Assembly (NCBI GenBank): GCA_016763155.1 | Contig: JAESUH010000177.1 | Location: forward strand, 1-35,379 | Direction: 5' to 3' | DNA length: 35,379 bases | DNA from: Rhizobiaceae bacterium | Lineage (GTDB): Bacteria > Pseudomonadota > Alphaproteobacteria > Rhizobiales > Rhizobiaceae | Shown here: positions 1 through 8,373 of the stretch, one piece after another | Position numbering within the stretch: the first letter of the stretch is position 1 | Layout of the letters: every line of letters begins with the position of its first letter | Translations under genes and position numbers: made by a program | Notes under the pieces: generated by a model | What the model saw: only the letters and a program-made list of their open reading frames with translations | Database searches by the model: none | What the model was told of the DNA's origin: nothing

Positions 1-245
1 ACCATAACTGCCTGAGGCTTGCCACTCACCAGATAATAGCCATGGGCCATGGCAACGGCCGCAGTTTCATGCGGAATCGTTATTGGTTTTGGAACCATGT
101 CTCCATTTGTGGCAAGTGATTCGATAATTGAGGGGAAATCTGTTCCCGCATTGGCAAAAAGATAATCTACTCCTTGCGCTTTTAGTGTCATCAATACTGC
201 TTGTGCACCTGTTTGTGGTCTGGTTTCATTCATGAAAGTTTTCAT
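1..245 (-). CDS. Thiamine-diphosphate-dependent enzyme (acetolactate synthase / benzoylformate decarboxylase-like), N-terminal part
   Basis: Reverse-strand reading frame open to the window edge; only about the first 81 residues are present. The protein begins MKTFMNETRPQTG and contains the typical N-terminal pyrimidine-binding region: a 'GVDYLFANAGTDFPSIIE' stretch followed by 'PHETAAVAMAHGYY', whose Glu is in the place of the conserved ThDP-activating Glu of this superfamily. Family members are ThDP-dependent decarboxylases, carboligases and synthases; the substrate cannot be told from the N-terminus. The start could be ATG at 245 (AAGGAC just upstream) or ATG at 233; a GTG further upstream is also in frame. 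It diverges from the IclR-type regulator at 347, so it is a likely target of that regulator and part of the catabolic block that follows. Confidence 0.8.
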   Translation of the reverse strand, partial: MKTFMNETRPQTGAQAVLMTLKAQGVDYLFANAGTDFPSIIESLATNGDMVPKPITIPHETAAVAMAHGYYLVSGKPQAVM

Positions 246-346
246 GTCCTTGATAATGTTTTCTAACCCGTTATTATCATAGTTCAGGCTTTTAAAGCTC
301 ACCAGAGCAAAACGCTCGATTTGAGCGGAACAGTGGTATCAATAAA
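246..346. promoter_or_regulatory. Divergent promoter region with two small palindromes
   Basis: This is the gap between the divergent ThDP enzyme and the IclR-type regulator. It holds the palindrome GCTTTTAAAGC at 288-298 and the inverted repeat CGCTC-GATTT-GAGCG at 313-327. IclR-family proteins usually control their own gene and the divergent neighbour through short palindromes, so either could be an operator. No convincing -35/-10 pair was picked out. That these sites are bound is inference. Confidence 0.35.
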
Positions 347-1105
347 TTGGGTGACTCAAATTCTCTGGAGCGCATGCTTGCGGTTCTCGACCTGTTCAAT
401 GAAAACCGGCTAGAATGGACATCAGAAGAAATGATGGTCGAGCTCGGCTATTCGCGCCCGACACTTTACCGCTATCTAAAAACCTTGCGTGAAAACGGCA
501 TGTTGGCCAACATCAACAATGCGGGGTTTACGCTCGGACCAAAGATTGTGGAGATGGATTTTCTCCTGCGACGCTCCGATCCATTGGTGCTGGAGGCGAA
601 GGCAGAGCTTGCCGGTTTGACGGCTCAGTATCCGTGTACTTCCTATATTTCGCGTTGGTATCGCACCAAAGTTTTGTGCGTGGAAAGCGCGTCCACAACT
701 GGTGCACCAGAAGTTTTTTATCCTCGCGGCAGGCTAATTCCTCTGGGGCGTGGTTCAACCTCGAGAGCAATTCTTGCCTTCTTGCCAAATAGGCAGGCAA
801 AGCCTTTGGTTGTTTCCTGTCTGGAAGATTTTCGCTCTGTTGGTTTTGGCGATAGCGTTGAAGATGTTTTGTTTCGATTGCGCGAAGTTCGCAAAGCCGG
901 GGTAGCAATTGCCGAAGGAGAAATTACTTCCGATGTGATCGGATTTGCCAGCCCGGTGTTCGATGCAGGGCGCACACCTGTTGCAAGTCTCAGCATTACG
1001 ATTGGCGATGAATGGGTGAATCCTGAAAGCAGGATAACCATTGCGTCAGATATAAAAGCTGCCGCTGCCCGGCTCAGCGAGAGACTTGCTATCCTGAAAA
1101 AATAG
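347..1105 (+). CDS. IclR-family transcriptional regulator
   Basis: About 252 residues, the normal IclR length. The N-terminal winged helix-turn-helix starts with 'SNSLERMLAVLDLF' and continues 'MMVELGYSRPTLYRYLKTLRENGML'; a C-terminal effector-binding domain follows (about residues 75-250, with a late 'GFASPVFDAGRTPVASLSIT' strand typical of the family). IclR proteins bind small carboxylic or aromatic effectors and control nearby catabolic genes. It lies divergent from the ThDP enzyme and just upstream of the amidohydrolase, so it probably regulates both. The start is uncertain: TTG at 347 gives the canonical N-terminus but has only a weak ribosome binding site, and ATG at 374 would cut into the first helix. 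Confidence 0.88.
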   Translation: MGDSNSLERMLAVLDLFNENRLEWTSEEMMVELGYSRPTLYRYLKTLRENGMLANINNAGFTLGPKIVEMDFLLRRSDPLVLEAKAELAGLTAQYPCTSYISRWYRTKVLCVESASTTGAPEVFYPRGRLIPLGRGSTSRAILAFLPNRQAKPLVVSCLEDFRSVGFGDSVEDVLFRLREVRKAGVAIAEGEITSDVIGFASPVFDAGRTPVASLSITIGDEWVNPESRITIASDIKAAAARLSERLAILKK

Positions 1106-1211
1106 CGATTTTGTGCGCTAAAATCTCATAATGTGAGAATTCTATTGACGAATTAACATGTTATCTTTATCCATGATTTGCTTAAACGGTATCATTGGAG
1201 GCAGGTATATC

Positions 1212-2228
1212 ATGAAGAAAATCGACGTATTTACACACATTTGGCCCAAACCCTATTTAGAGGCATTGGGAAAAGTCACTGGTGAAATGACCGCCATTAC
1301 TGCACGCAGTAACGGTGTGCCAATGATGACAGATCTTGATCGTCGTTTCGAAGTTATGGATATGTTTGGTGAGGATTATGTGCAAATCCTTTCCCTTGCT
1401 GCACCTGCTCTTGAAATGGTCGGTACGCCTGAACAGGCGTTGGAACTAAGCCGTGTCGGATCAGATTCTATGGCCGAACTTTGTTCTAAATATCCAGACA
1501 GGTTCCCCGGATTTATCGGCACAGCACCTATCTCTAATCCAGATGCAATGGTTGAAGAATGTCGCCGTGCAATTGAAGATTTGGGCGCCGTTGGCATGCA
1601 AATCTATACCAATGTGGCTGGCGCTCCCCTCGATCTAGCGGAATATGAGCCATTCTTTGAATATATGGCAAAAGCTGGAAAAATGGTCTGGATGCATCCG
1701 GCTCGGGGACAGAACTTCTCGGATTATCTGACAGAAGATCGCTCCGAATATGAAATCTGGTGGACCTTTGGCTGGCCATATGAAACCTCTGCCGCTATGG
1801 CGCGCATGGTGTTCTCCGGCCTGTTCGATCGAAATCCCGGCCTCAAAATTTTCACCCACCATGCTGGTGGCATGGTGCCGTTTTTCGAAGGCCGTGTTGG
1901 CGCTGGCTGGGATCAGATGGGCAAACGCACAACTGACCGCGACCTGAGTGTTGCCCGCACAAGCCTGAAGAAACCACATCTGGAATATTTCAAAGATTTC
2001 TACGCCGATACCGCATCCTTCGGTTCGCAAAAAGCAATTGAACATGCAATCGAGTTTTTCGGTGAAGATCATGTGCTATTTGCGTCTGATGCTCCATTCG
2101 ACCCAGAAGGCGGCCCAATGTATATCCGCGAAACCATCAAGATATTGGATAATATGGATATCAGCGATGAGCTGCGCTACAAACTCTATCAGGGCAATGC
2201 AGAACGGCTGCTAGGTATTAAACTTTGA
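1212..2228 (+). CDS. ACMSD-type amidohydrolase (metal-dependent decarboxylase/hydrolase)
   Basis: 338 residues from ATG 1212, chosen over an upstream ATG at 1158 because GGAGGC at 1197-1202 is spaced correctly. It belongs to the amidohydrolase_2 group (TIM barrel) that includes 2-amino-3-carboxymuconate-6-semialdehyde decarboxylase and aromatic acid decarboxylases. Visible metal and active-site residues are His9 (in FTHIW), His162 (WMHPARG), His216/217 (THHAGGM) and Asp293 (ASDAPFD). The usual N-terminal HxH motif reads F-T-H, so its first His is Phe. The stop overlaps the start of the aldehyde dehydrogenase (TGATG), meaning tight translational coupling and a shared pathway: decarboxylation of a semialdehyde acid followed by oxidation is the inferred order. 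The substrate is unknown. Confidence 0.85.
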   Translation: MKKIDVFTHIWPKPYLEALGKVTGEMTAITARSNGVPMMTDLDRRFEVMDMFGEDYVQILSLAAPALEMVGTPEQALELSRVGSDSMAELCSKYPDRFPGFIGTAPISNPDAMVEECRRAIEDLGAVGMQIYTNVAGAPLDLAEYEPFFEYMAKAGKMVWMHPARGQNFSDYLTEDRSEYEIWWTFGWPYETSAAMARMVFSGLFDRNPGLKIFTHHAGGMVPFFEGRVGAGWDQMGKRTTDRDLSVARTSLKKPHLEYFKDFYADTASFGSQKAIEHAIEFFGEDHVLFASDAPFDPEGGPMYIRETIKILDNMDISDELRYKLYQGNAERLLGIKL

Positions 2229-3664
2229 TGGCCATTGCAAAGCATTTTATTGGCGGCGAGTGGGTCGAAGGATCGCTCGGTCTGCGTGACAGCTTTAACC
2301 CCGCCAATGGTGAGGTTTTGGGCCAGTATTTTCCAGGCGATGCCACACTAACAAATCAGGCCATTGCCGAAGCCCGCAGGGTTTTTGACGAAGGCAGTTG
2401 GGCGGCATCTCCACGCCTTCGTGCTGTAGCATTGTTTGAACTTGCCGACGAATTGGAAAAAAGACGCGAAGAGCTGATTGATCTGATCGTTGCAGAAAAT
2501 GGAAAATTACGCGCTGAAGCAACAGGCGAAATGATTGGCGCAGTATCTGAAACCAGATACTACGCCGGTCTGGCGCGCAATATTTTCGGGCGTACCTTCG
2601 AAAGCGCGCCGGGAAACATTTCCCTGCTTCACCGCGAACCTGCTGGCGTTACCGCCGTCATCGTTCCATGGAACGCTCCGGTAACTTTGCTAATTCGTTC
2701 TCTTGCTCCGGCAATCGCTGCTGGTTGTACGGCAATCATCAAGCCTGCGCCGCAAGTGCCGATGGTTCATGCGCTGGTGATGGAATGCATTGCCGCTTGT
2801 GCGTCGTTTCCCAAAGGGTGCATCAACTCTGTCAATGAAGATGGCAGCGTCGTTGGTGAAGCTCTGGTGGCCTCACCTGAGGTGGATGTGATCACGTTCA
2901 CCGGATCAAGCGCCACTGGCAGACGTATCATGGAAGGTGCTTCTTCCACGCTCAAACGGCTTTCCCTTGAACTTGGTGGCAAGGCTCCCGCAGTGGTATT
3001 TGACGATGCAGATGTCGACAGTGCTGTTAGCGAGTTGTTGCATGGTTCGCTTGTAATGGCCGGACAAATTTGTGTCGCCGCCACCCGCTTTCTGGTGCAT
3101 GACAGCATCTATGACGAATTCAAAGCCAAGATGAGCACGGCTTTTCAGGGGGTAAATGTAGGCCCTGGAAATTTGGCCTCATCGCAGATGGGCTCCTTGA
3201 TTGATAAGGCAAATCAGACCCGGCTTGAAGGCATTATTGAACAAGCTGGTGACGAAGGTAATCTGGTTGTTAAAGGCAGCCCGCTAAACGAAGAGGGCGC
3301 TTTTATCACGCCAACCTTGTTTGAAATCGATGATTTGAAATCATCTTTGGTGCAGGAAGAACTCTTTGGTCCGATTGCTTCACTTGAAAAGTTCAGTGAT
3401 GAAACTGAAGCGGTGCATATGGCCAACGCTACCCGTTACGGACTGGCAGCAAGTGTCTTCACAAAGGATATCAACCGAGCTACCCGCGTATCCCGCGCCA
3501 TCCGCGCAGGCACCATCTGGCTAAATTGCCATACCCGGTTATTTGCCGAAGGCGAAACCGGTGGCTATCGTCAATCCGGTCTTGGGCGTTTGCACGGGGT
3601 GGAAGGGTTGAATGATTTTCTGGAAACCAAGCACGTATATCTGGAAGCAGGGATTATCAGGTGA
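2228..3664 (+). CDS. NAD(P)-dependent aldehyde dehydrogenase
   Basis: 478 residues from ATG 2228, overlapping the previous stop; a TTG one codon upstream is less likely. Classic ALDH superfamily features: 'VPWNAP' substrate/cofactor loop (about 147-152), the coenzyme motif 'FTGSSATGRRI' (about 224-234), general-base Glu248 in 'LELGGK', nucleophile Cys282 in 'GQICVA', and 'EELFGPI' near the C-terminus. It oxidises an aldehyde to a carboxylate with NAD(P)+. Coupling to the ACMSD-type protein suggests a muconate-semialdehyde or similar dicarboxylic semialdehyde as substrate, by analogy with the kynurenine/2-aminomuconate route; this is inference. The stop overlaps the GTG start of the TauE/SafE gene. 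Confidence 0.93.
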   Translation: MAIAKHFIGGEWVEGSLGLRDSFNPANGEVLGQYFPGDATLTNQAIAEARRVFDEGSWAASPRLRAVALFELADELEKRREELIDLIVAENGKLRAEATGEMIGAVSETRYYAGLARNIFGRTFESAPGNISLLHREPAGVTAVIVPWNAPVTLLIRSLAPAIAAGCTAIIKPAPQVPMVHALVMECIAACASFPKGCINSVNEDGSVVGEALVASPEVDVITFTGSSATGRRIMEGASSTLKRLSLELGGKAPAVVFDDADVDSAVSELLHGSLVMAGQICVAATRFLVHDSIYDEFKAKMSTAFQGVNVGPGNLASSQMGSLIDKANQTRLEGIIEQAGDEGNLVVKGSPLNEEGAFITPTLFEIDDLKSSLVQEELFGPIASLEKFSDETEAVHMANATRYGLAASVFTKDINRATRVSRAIRAGTIWLNCHTRLFAEGETGGYRQSGLGRLHGVEGLNDFLETKHVYLEAGIIR

Positions 3665-4413
3665 GCGGAGAACTCTTTGCAGAGGTCTTACTGGTAACAA
3701 TTTGCCTCGGCATGGGAGGCATTCTAAAAGGCGCGACTGGTGCAGGCGCTCCAATTTTAGCCGTACCTGCCCTGGTGCTTCTATTTGATGTGCACTTCGC
3801 CATTTTGGTGATGCTTATTCCCAATATCGTCACCAACATATTTCAGGTCTGGAAGTTCCGAAGCTCTTTGCCCGAAGTTTCCTTTGTGGCTCCACTAATG
3901 TTGGGTGGCTCGATTGGCATCCTTATTGGCACTTATACATTGGCCACTCTTTCCAGCGATGTGCTTTCTTTGTTTTTGGCCATTGCGGTATTTGGATATA
4001 TCGCGATCCGCCTTGGCAAGCCTGAGTGGAAAATCCAAATGGGGGCCGCAAAAGTATTGGCGTTACCCGCTGGCATTGGCGCGGGGTTCCTCCAGGGAGC
4101 TTCAGGCCTTTCAGCTCCCATCTCGATCACATTTCTAAATGCCATGCGGCTGCCTCGCCCGGTGTTCATTGTTACGATCTCTCTTCTGTTCACGATCTTT
4201 ACGGTGGTGCAGCTCCTTGCCTTGTGGCAGGGCGGGTTATTGCGACAGGATGGTATGTTTTTCAGCATGTTTGCGGTGATCCCAATTTCACTTGCTATGC
4301 CGCTTGGTGCTCACTTGGCGAAAAAAGTAAAACCACAAACATTCGATCGGGTAATTCTTGGTCTGTTGGCACTGATTGCAATCAGATTGCTCGCTGGCCT
4401 GCTAATGAATTAG
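3661..4413 (+). CDS. TauE/SafE-family membrane exporter
   Basis: 250 residues starting at GTG 3661, which overlaps the upstream stop by four bases. Very hydrophobic with about eight predicted membrane spans and two related halves, beginning 'CLGMGGILKGATGAGAPILAVPALVLL' and repeated around 'GIGAGFLQGASGLSAPISITFL'; this glycine-rich repeat is the TauE/SafE (DUF81) hallmark. Known members export sulfite, sulfoacetate or other small organic anions. Its position at the end of the amidohydrolase-ALDH unit suggests export or uptake of a pathway acid rather than sulfite. The substrate is not evident. Confidence 0.87.
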   Translation: MSGELFAEVLLVTICLGMGGILKGATGAGAPILAVPALVLLFDVHFAILVMLIPNIVTNIFQVWKFRSSLPEVSFVAPLMLGGSIGILIGTYTLATLSSDVLSLFLAIAVFGYIAIRLGKPEWKIQMGAAKVLALPAGIGAGFLQGASGLSAPISITFLNAMRLPRPVFIVTISLLFTIFTVVQLLALWQGGLLRQDGMFFSMFAVIPISLAMPLGAHLAKKVKPQTFDRVILGLLALIAIRLLAGLLMN

Positions 4414-4715
4414 TCGCTTTAAACCAAACTTAGGTTTAGTAAAGGCTTTTATTTATAAAAATCAACGGTATACTGGCCAGCTAGAGAATCGAATACGAAA
4501 AAGAAGATATGTACATATTCCCAGTTGTTCTTGCTTGTGGCGGCGTAGTAACTGGATGAAAAGACGCCACCCAAAAGTGCAGAGGCAGCGATATTCAATG
4601 ACTTCAGTTCAAATAAATCCAACCTGGATTAGTGTGTTTGGTTTTTCAGAAAGCATGCAAAGAGTCTGGGAAAAATCATCTAAAGAAAATCAAAATTACA
4701 GTGAAGGAGAAAATT
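4414..4715. other. Intergenic region before the dioxygenase gene, with a weak inverted repeat
   Basis: 302 bases without a supported gene. An inverted repeat TAAACC-AAACTTA-GGTTTA lies at 4420-4438, just after the exporter stop, followed by T-rich sequence; it may be a weak terminator or an operator. A 16-codon reading frame at 4509-4559 (MYIFPVVLACGG...) exists but has only an AG-rich leader and no other support. AAGGAGA at 4704-4710 is the ribosome binding site for the dioxygenase. The gap may contain a separate promoter. Confidence 0.4.
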
Positions 4716-5765
4716 ATGTCCACACCTGAAACTAGTACAGATACTCCCGAACGTCTTGCCTTTTATGATAAGATTGCCAAGAAATCTTTGACACCGCTTT
4801 GGGCGGTGCTGTCGAATATTATCACGCCAGAACCAACCAGCGCTTGTATTCCACATTTGTGGAATTTCGAGGAAGCAAAACAGTTTTTGCTTGAAGCTGG
4901 CGGTTTAATCACCGCCAAAGAAGCAGAGCGACGGGTATTGATTTTGGAAAATCCCGGCATACCCGGCAAGTCACAAATTACCACTTCGCTTTACGCCGGG
5001 CTACAATTGGTATTGCCCAATGAGGTTGCTCCCTCCCACCGCCACAGCCAGTCGGCGCTAAGGTTTGTACTTGATGGCTCAGGCGCCCATACATCCGTAA
5101 ATGGCGAACGCACCATCATGGAGTTCGGTGATTTCGTCATCACGCCGCCAAATGCCTGGCATGATCATGGCAATCATGGCGATGACCCGATGATTTGGCT
5201 GGATGGTCTGGACGTGCCGATTGTTACGGCGTTTGATGCATCCTTTGTTGAAAGTCTGGGCGAAGATGAACAGCCTATCAACCGACAAACTAATGACAGT
5301 CTGGCTCGCTTTGGTGCCAATATGCTGCCGGTTGATTACCAACAGGAACGTCTGGCTTCGCCGATTTTCAATTATCCTTATGTGCGTTCCCGCGAAGCGC
5401 TGGAGACCATGAAAAAACAGCAAGAATGGGATCCTTGTCACGGTTTGAAAATGCGCTACGTGAACCCTGTCGATGGTGGTTATGCCATGCCGACCATTGC
5501 GCCATTTTTGCAATTAATCCCCAAAGGTTTCAAAACCGCTGCCTATCGCAGCACAGATGCCACAATTTATGTGGCGGTAGAAGGAAGCGGCCGGACCACC
5601 ATTGATGGCAAGACATTTGAATGGGGACCAAAAGACATATTCGTCGTTCCTAGCTGGAAGTGGGTCAGCCATGAGCCGGATGATGAGGCGGTATTGTTCA
5701 GTTTCTCTGACCGTGCAGCCCAGGAAAAACTTGGGCTATGGCGACAGGATCGCGGCAATTCCTGA
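4716..5765 (+). CDS. Gentisate 1,2-dioxygenase-type bicupin ring-cleavage dioxygenase
   Basis: 349 residues from ATG 4716, decided by AAGGAGA five bases upstream; an in-frame extension to 4632 lacks support. Two cupin domains are visible. The N-terminal one (about 95-165) has iron ligands His108 and His110 in 'PSHRHSQSALRFVLDGSG' and His149 in 'NAWHDHGN', the 3-His set of gentisate 1,2-dioxygenases. The C-terminal cupin (about 285-335) has 'VEGSGRTTIDGKTFEWGPKD'. The family cleaves gentisate, or in close relatives salicylate, 5-substituted salicylates or 1-hydroxy-2-naphthoate, with O2. No maleylpyruvate isomerase or fumarylpyruvate hydrolase lies in this window, so gentisate itself is not assured. 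The stop abuts the stop of the convergent membrane protein with no gap. Confidence 0.85.
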   Translation: MSTPETSTDTPERLAFYDKIAKKSLTPLWAVLSNIITPEPTSACIPHLWNFEEAKQFLLEAGGLITAKEAERRVLILENPGIPGKSQITTSLYAGLQLVLPNEVAPSHRHSQSALRFVLDGSGAHTSVNGERTIMEFGDFVITPPNAWHDHGNHGDDPMIWLDGLDVPIVTAFDASFVESLGEDEQPINRQTNDSLARFGANMLPVDYQQERLASPIFNYPYVRSREALETMKKQQEWDPCHGLKMRYVNPVDGGYAMPTIAPFLQLIPKGFKTAAYRSTDATIYVAVEGSGRTTIDGKTFEWGPKDIFVVPSWKWVSHEPDDEAVLFSFSDRAAQEKLGLWRQDRGNS

Positions 5766-6566
5766 TTACTGACTTTTTGCAGGAACTGGTTTCATTCTGT
5801 TGAGTGCAAAATTCAATAGGCTGAGATAGAGTATTGCTGCGCAAAGCGAGATCAGAATGGCGATGTTCACGCCATACTCCGGTATGGTTTTATGAACCGT
5901 GATCAAGAAGCAGATCAGGCCAATCAAGCCCAGCGGAAAAGATCTTATGATCGTACGGATTTGAGCGCCGCCATAGCTGATGTGAATGACCAGTAGAAAT
6001 GGCAGGAACACCATTGGGAAGCCCATTAACAGGCCGGACCATATTGGGCCGATCAGGTCGGAAATTGTAATAATTCCTACGACAAAGCTTGCTGCCATCC
6101 CGGCGCGAAACATCAAATGCCCAAGGGTCATGCGAATTCTGCTCTGAATTTTATTGGTGTCGTGGGAGTGAAAGAAATAAGCCACAATAACCAACGTCAC
6201 CAAAGACAGGGTGGCAGCGGTAATCAGATTAAAGTCTATGACGCTCAGAACGCTTGCCACCATAAAGTAGCAGGTCAGGCCGATTAGGGAGCTGAAAAGC
6301 GGCGCAAGACGGCTCTTAGAAAGAGACGCAAAATAATAGCCGATCGCAAAACATATTGTTGCAACGATAGAGGGTACGGCATAGAGCGCGGATTGAGTGG
6401 CAAATTCCGGGCCGGACTGGATGCCCACAAAAAACAGCACCAACACCGCCCCAGCTGGCATCCCTGATAGAATTCCGGCAATACGCGGGTTTACATGCTC
6501 CGCTACCCAGGAAAGACTCAGCACAACAAAAACCGAGAAGAATATTTTTACAACCAGCAAGGCCAT
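5766..6566 (-). CDS. Integral membrane protein of unknown function with an internal repeat
   Basis: 266 residues, almost entirely hydrophobic, with roughly eight predicted membrane helices. Two related segments stand out: 'NPRIAGILSGMPAGAVLVLFFVG' near the N-terminus and 'GPIWSGLLMGFPMVFLPFLLVI' in the second half. Both have the pattern small-G-small-P followed by a hydrophobic stretch, which suggests a duplicated transporter fold. I do not recognise a characterised family and give no substrate. It is convergent and abutting with the dioxygenase and stands alone in front of the sit operon. The start ATG at 6566 follows an AG-rich leader. Confidence 0.75.
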   Translation of the reverse strand: MALLVVKIFFSVFVVLSLSWVAEHVNPRIAGILSGMPAGAVLVLFFVGIQSGPEFATQSALYAVPSIVATICFAIGYYFASLSKSRLAPLFSSLIGLTCYFMVASVLSVIDFNLITAATLSLVTLVIVAYFFHSHDTNKIQSRIRMTLGHLMFRAGMAASFVVGIITISDLIGPIWSGLLMGFPMVFLPFLLVIHISYGGAQIRTIIRSFPLGLIGLICFLITVHKTIPEYGVNIAILISLCAAILYLSLLNFALNRMKPVPAKSQ

Positions 6567-6670
6567 GCAATCATTGGGCTTTCTAATAAAAGAAACTTAA
6601 CATAAACACCAATTAACACTATCGGCATTTATAGCCCTTGTATACGAAGAGTTCGTTTGATTGGTCAGGC

Positions 6671-7504
6671 TTACAGAGTTTGAGTGTGGCCCTTTGAACG
6701 CCTTGCCTGCCAGATGAAGCTAACAATGAAAATTGAAGTCAGGATCAAGATGATGGTAGGCGCTGGTGCGCTGTCGAGATAAAAGCTTAAATAGACGCCC
6801 AAAAATCCTGAGATCATTGTCACTACCGTTGCAATCACCAGCATTGTCTCAAACCGTTTGGTTAGCAAAAAAGCGATGGCACCCGGTGCAATCAGCAGGC
6901 CGATTGCAAGAATAATGCCCACTGCTTTAAGGGTCGCAACAATCGTTAGGGATAGGGTGGCCAGCAAACCGTAGTGTAATAACCCCACATGCAAGCCCGC
7001 AGCCTTTGCCTGTGCTGGATCAAATGCATGTAACAGCAGATCGCGGCGTTTCAGGATAATTAATACGGCAACAAATAGCGATATTAATCCGGTGGTCCAA
7101 ATATCCGCAACGCTCACCCCAAGCATATTACCAAACAGGATATGATCGAGATGCACATCCGTATCGATTTTGGTGTACATCACAATGCCAAGCCCAAACA
7201 TTCCGGAAAACACCACCCCCATGACGGTGTCTTGTTTGATCCGGCTATTCTCTTTTAAAAACCCGGTCGCCAGCGCGCAGATCATGCCCGCACCAAAGGC
7301 TCCGATGATCAACGGGATATTGATGATATAGGCAAGCACGATACCCGGCAGCACTGCGTGGCTAATGGCATCCCCCATTAGTGACCAGCCTTTAAGCACC
7401 AGATAGCATGATAATAATGCAGTCGGTACAGCGATAATTGCCGTGATAATGAAGGCCTTGATCATAAAGCTAAACTGGAACGGCAACAGTAATTCTTCGA
7501 TCAT
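6671..7504 (-). CDS. sitD: Manganese/iron ABC transporter permease SitD
   Basis: 277 residues with about eight predicted membrane spans, of the ABC-3 family (ZnuB/MntB/SitCD/YfeCD). Family patterns include 'LKGWSLMGDAISHAVLPGIVLAYI', 'DTVMGVVFSGMFGLGIVM' and 'ATLKAVGIILAIGLLIAPGAIAFLLTKRF'. It is the last gene of the sitABCD operon; its ATG overlaps the stop of sitC (ATGA). It is paralogous to sitC and the two are expected to form a heterodimeric inner-membrane channel. No strong terminator follows; only a weak inverted repeat ACGAA-GAG-TTCGT at 6644-6656 is visible. Confidence 0.9.
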   Translation of the reverse strand: MIEELLLPFQFSFMIKAFIITAIIAVPTALLSCYLVLKGWSLMGDAISHAVLPGIVLAYIINIPLIIGAFGAGMICALATGFLKENSRIKQDTVMGVVFSGMFGLGIVMYTKIDTDVHLDHILFGNMLGVSVADIWTTGLISLFVAVLIILKRRDLLLHAFDPAQAKAAGLHVGLLHYGLLATLSLTIVATLKAVGIILAIGLLIAPGAIAFLLTKRFETMLVIATVVTMISGFLGVYLSFYLDSAPAPTIILILTSIFIVSFIWQARRSKGHTQTL

Positions 7505-8373
7505 GATTTTCCCTCCCCGCCAACAATCAATGCCTGCGCCGCACGTCTGCGTGAAGCGAAATAGCCATGTTTAGGTGCGAAGAAGAATGCCAACAAGAAC
7601 AGCAATGTTTGAAGGCAAACGATGATGCCGCCCGTAGCCCCATCAATGAAAAAGCTGGCATAGGCGCCCACAAAACTTGTAATGGCACCGATTGCCACAC
7701 TGAGCATTAACAGCCTCGGAAAACGGTCGGTGAGCAAATAGGCCGTGGCTCCGGGTGTCACAACCATGGCGATCACCAAAAATGCGCCAACCGTTTGCAA
7801 TGCCGCTACGCAGGATGCTGATAGCAAAATGAAGAATATGGCTTTGAGCCTGTCGGGGTTCAACCCGATGGAACGGGCGTGGTTTTCATCAAAGAATACC
7901 ACCATCAAATCTTTCCATTTCAGCAGTAGAATCGTAAGAGACACAAAGCCGATAATTGCCAATTGCAGCGTATCATAGGGAGTGATGGCCAAAATATTGC
8001 CAAGTGTAATGGTCTGGATATTCACCGAGGTTGGCGAGAGCGAGACCATGAATAATCCCAACCCGAAGAAAGAGGTAAAGATCAATCCGATGATTGCATC
8101 TTCTTTCAATCCGGAACGTTGATTGAGAAACAGCATTGCACCTGCCGCCAATCCTCCAGCAGCAAAAGCGCCCAATGCAAATGGCAGGCCGAGCATATAA
8201 GCGGCTGCCACACCGGGCACGATGGAGTGGCTGAGCGCATCGCCAATCAACGACCAGCCCTTTAGCATCAAATATGCCGATAGGAATGCGCATACTCCGC
8301 CAACAAGCGCGCTAACCCACATGGCATTGGTCATGTAATTATAATTGAAGGGCAGCAGCAGCGTATCGATCAT
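7501..8373 (-). CDS. sitC: Manganese/iron ABC transporter permease SitC
   Basis: 290 residues, ABC-3 family permease with about eight membrane spans. Motifs '[24 protein letters not shown]', '[19 protein letters not shown]' and '[24 protein letters not shown]' parallel those of sitD. It overlaps sitB upstream and sitD downstream by four bases each (ATGA junctions), so the operon is translationally coupled. It forms the membrane part of the importer with SitD. Confidence 0.9.
   Translation of the reverse strand: MIDTLLLPFNYNYMTNAMWVSALVGGVCAFLSAYLMLKGWSLIGDALSHSIVPGVAAAYMLGLPFALGAFAAGGLAAGAMLFLNQRSGLKEDAIIGLIFTSFFGLGLFMVSLSPTSVNIQTITLGNILAITPYDTLQLAIIGFVSLTILLLKWKDLMVVFFDENHARSIGLNPDRLKAIFFILLSASCVAALQTVGAFLVIAMVVTPGATAYLLTDRFPRLLMLSVAIGAITSFVGAYASFFIDGATGGIIVCLQTLLFLLAFFFAPKHGYFASRRRAAQALIVGGEGKS

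Noticed and set aside
718-1041. 107-codon minus-strand frame inside the IclR gene
   Set aside because: Antisense shadow of a well-supported regulator gene.
4509-4559. 16-codon frame MYIFPVVLACGG... upstream of the dioxygenase
   Set aside because: Too short, with only a poor purine-rich leader and no support from context; kept as a remark in the intergenic entry.
6662-6677. Near-identical 16-base sequence TGGTCAGGCTTRCAGA at 6662-6677 and 10288-10303, flanking the sit operon
   Set aside because: One mismatch in 16 over a 35-kb window is expected several times by chance, the left copy overlaps the sitD stop codon, and no integrase or transposase is present.
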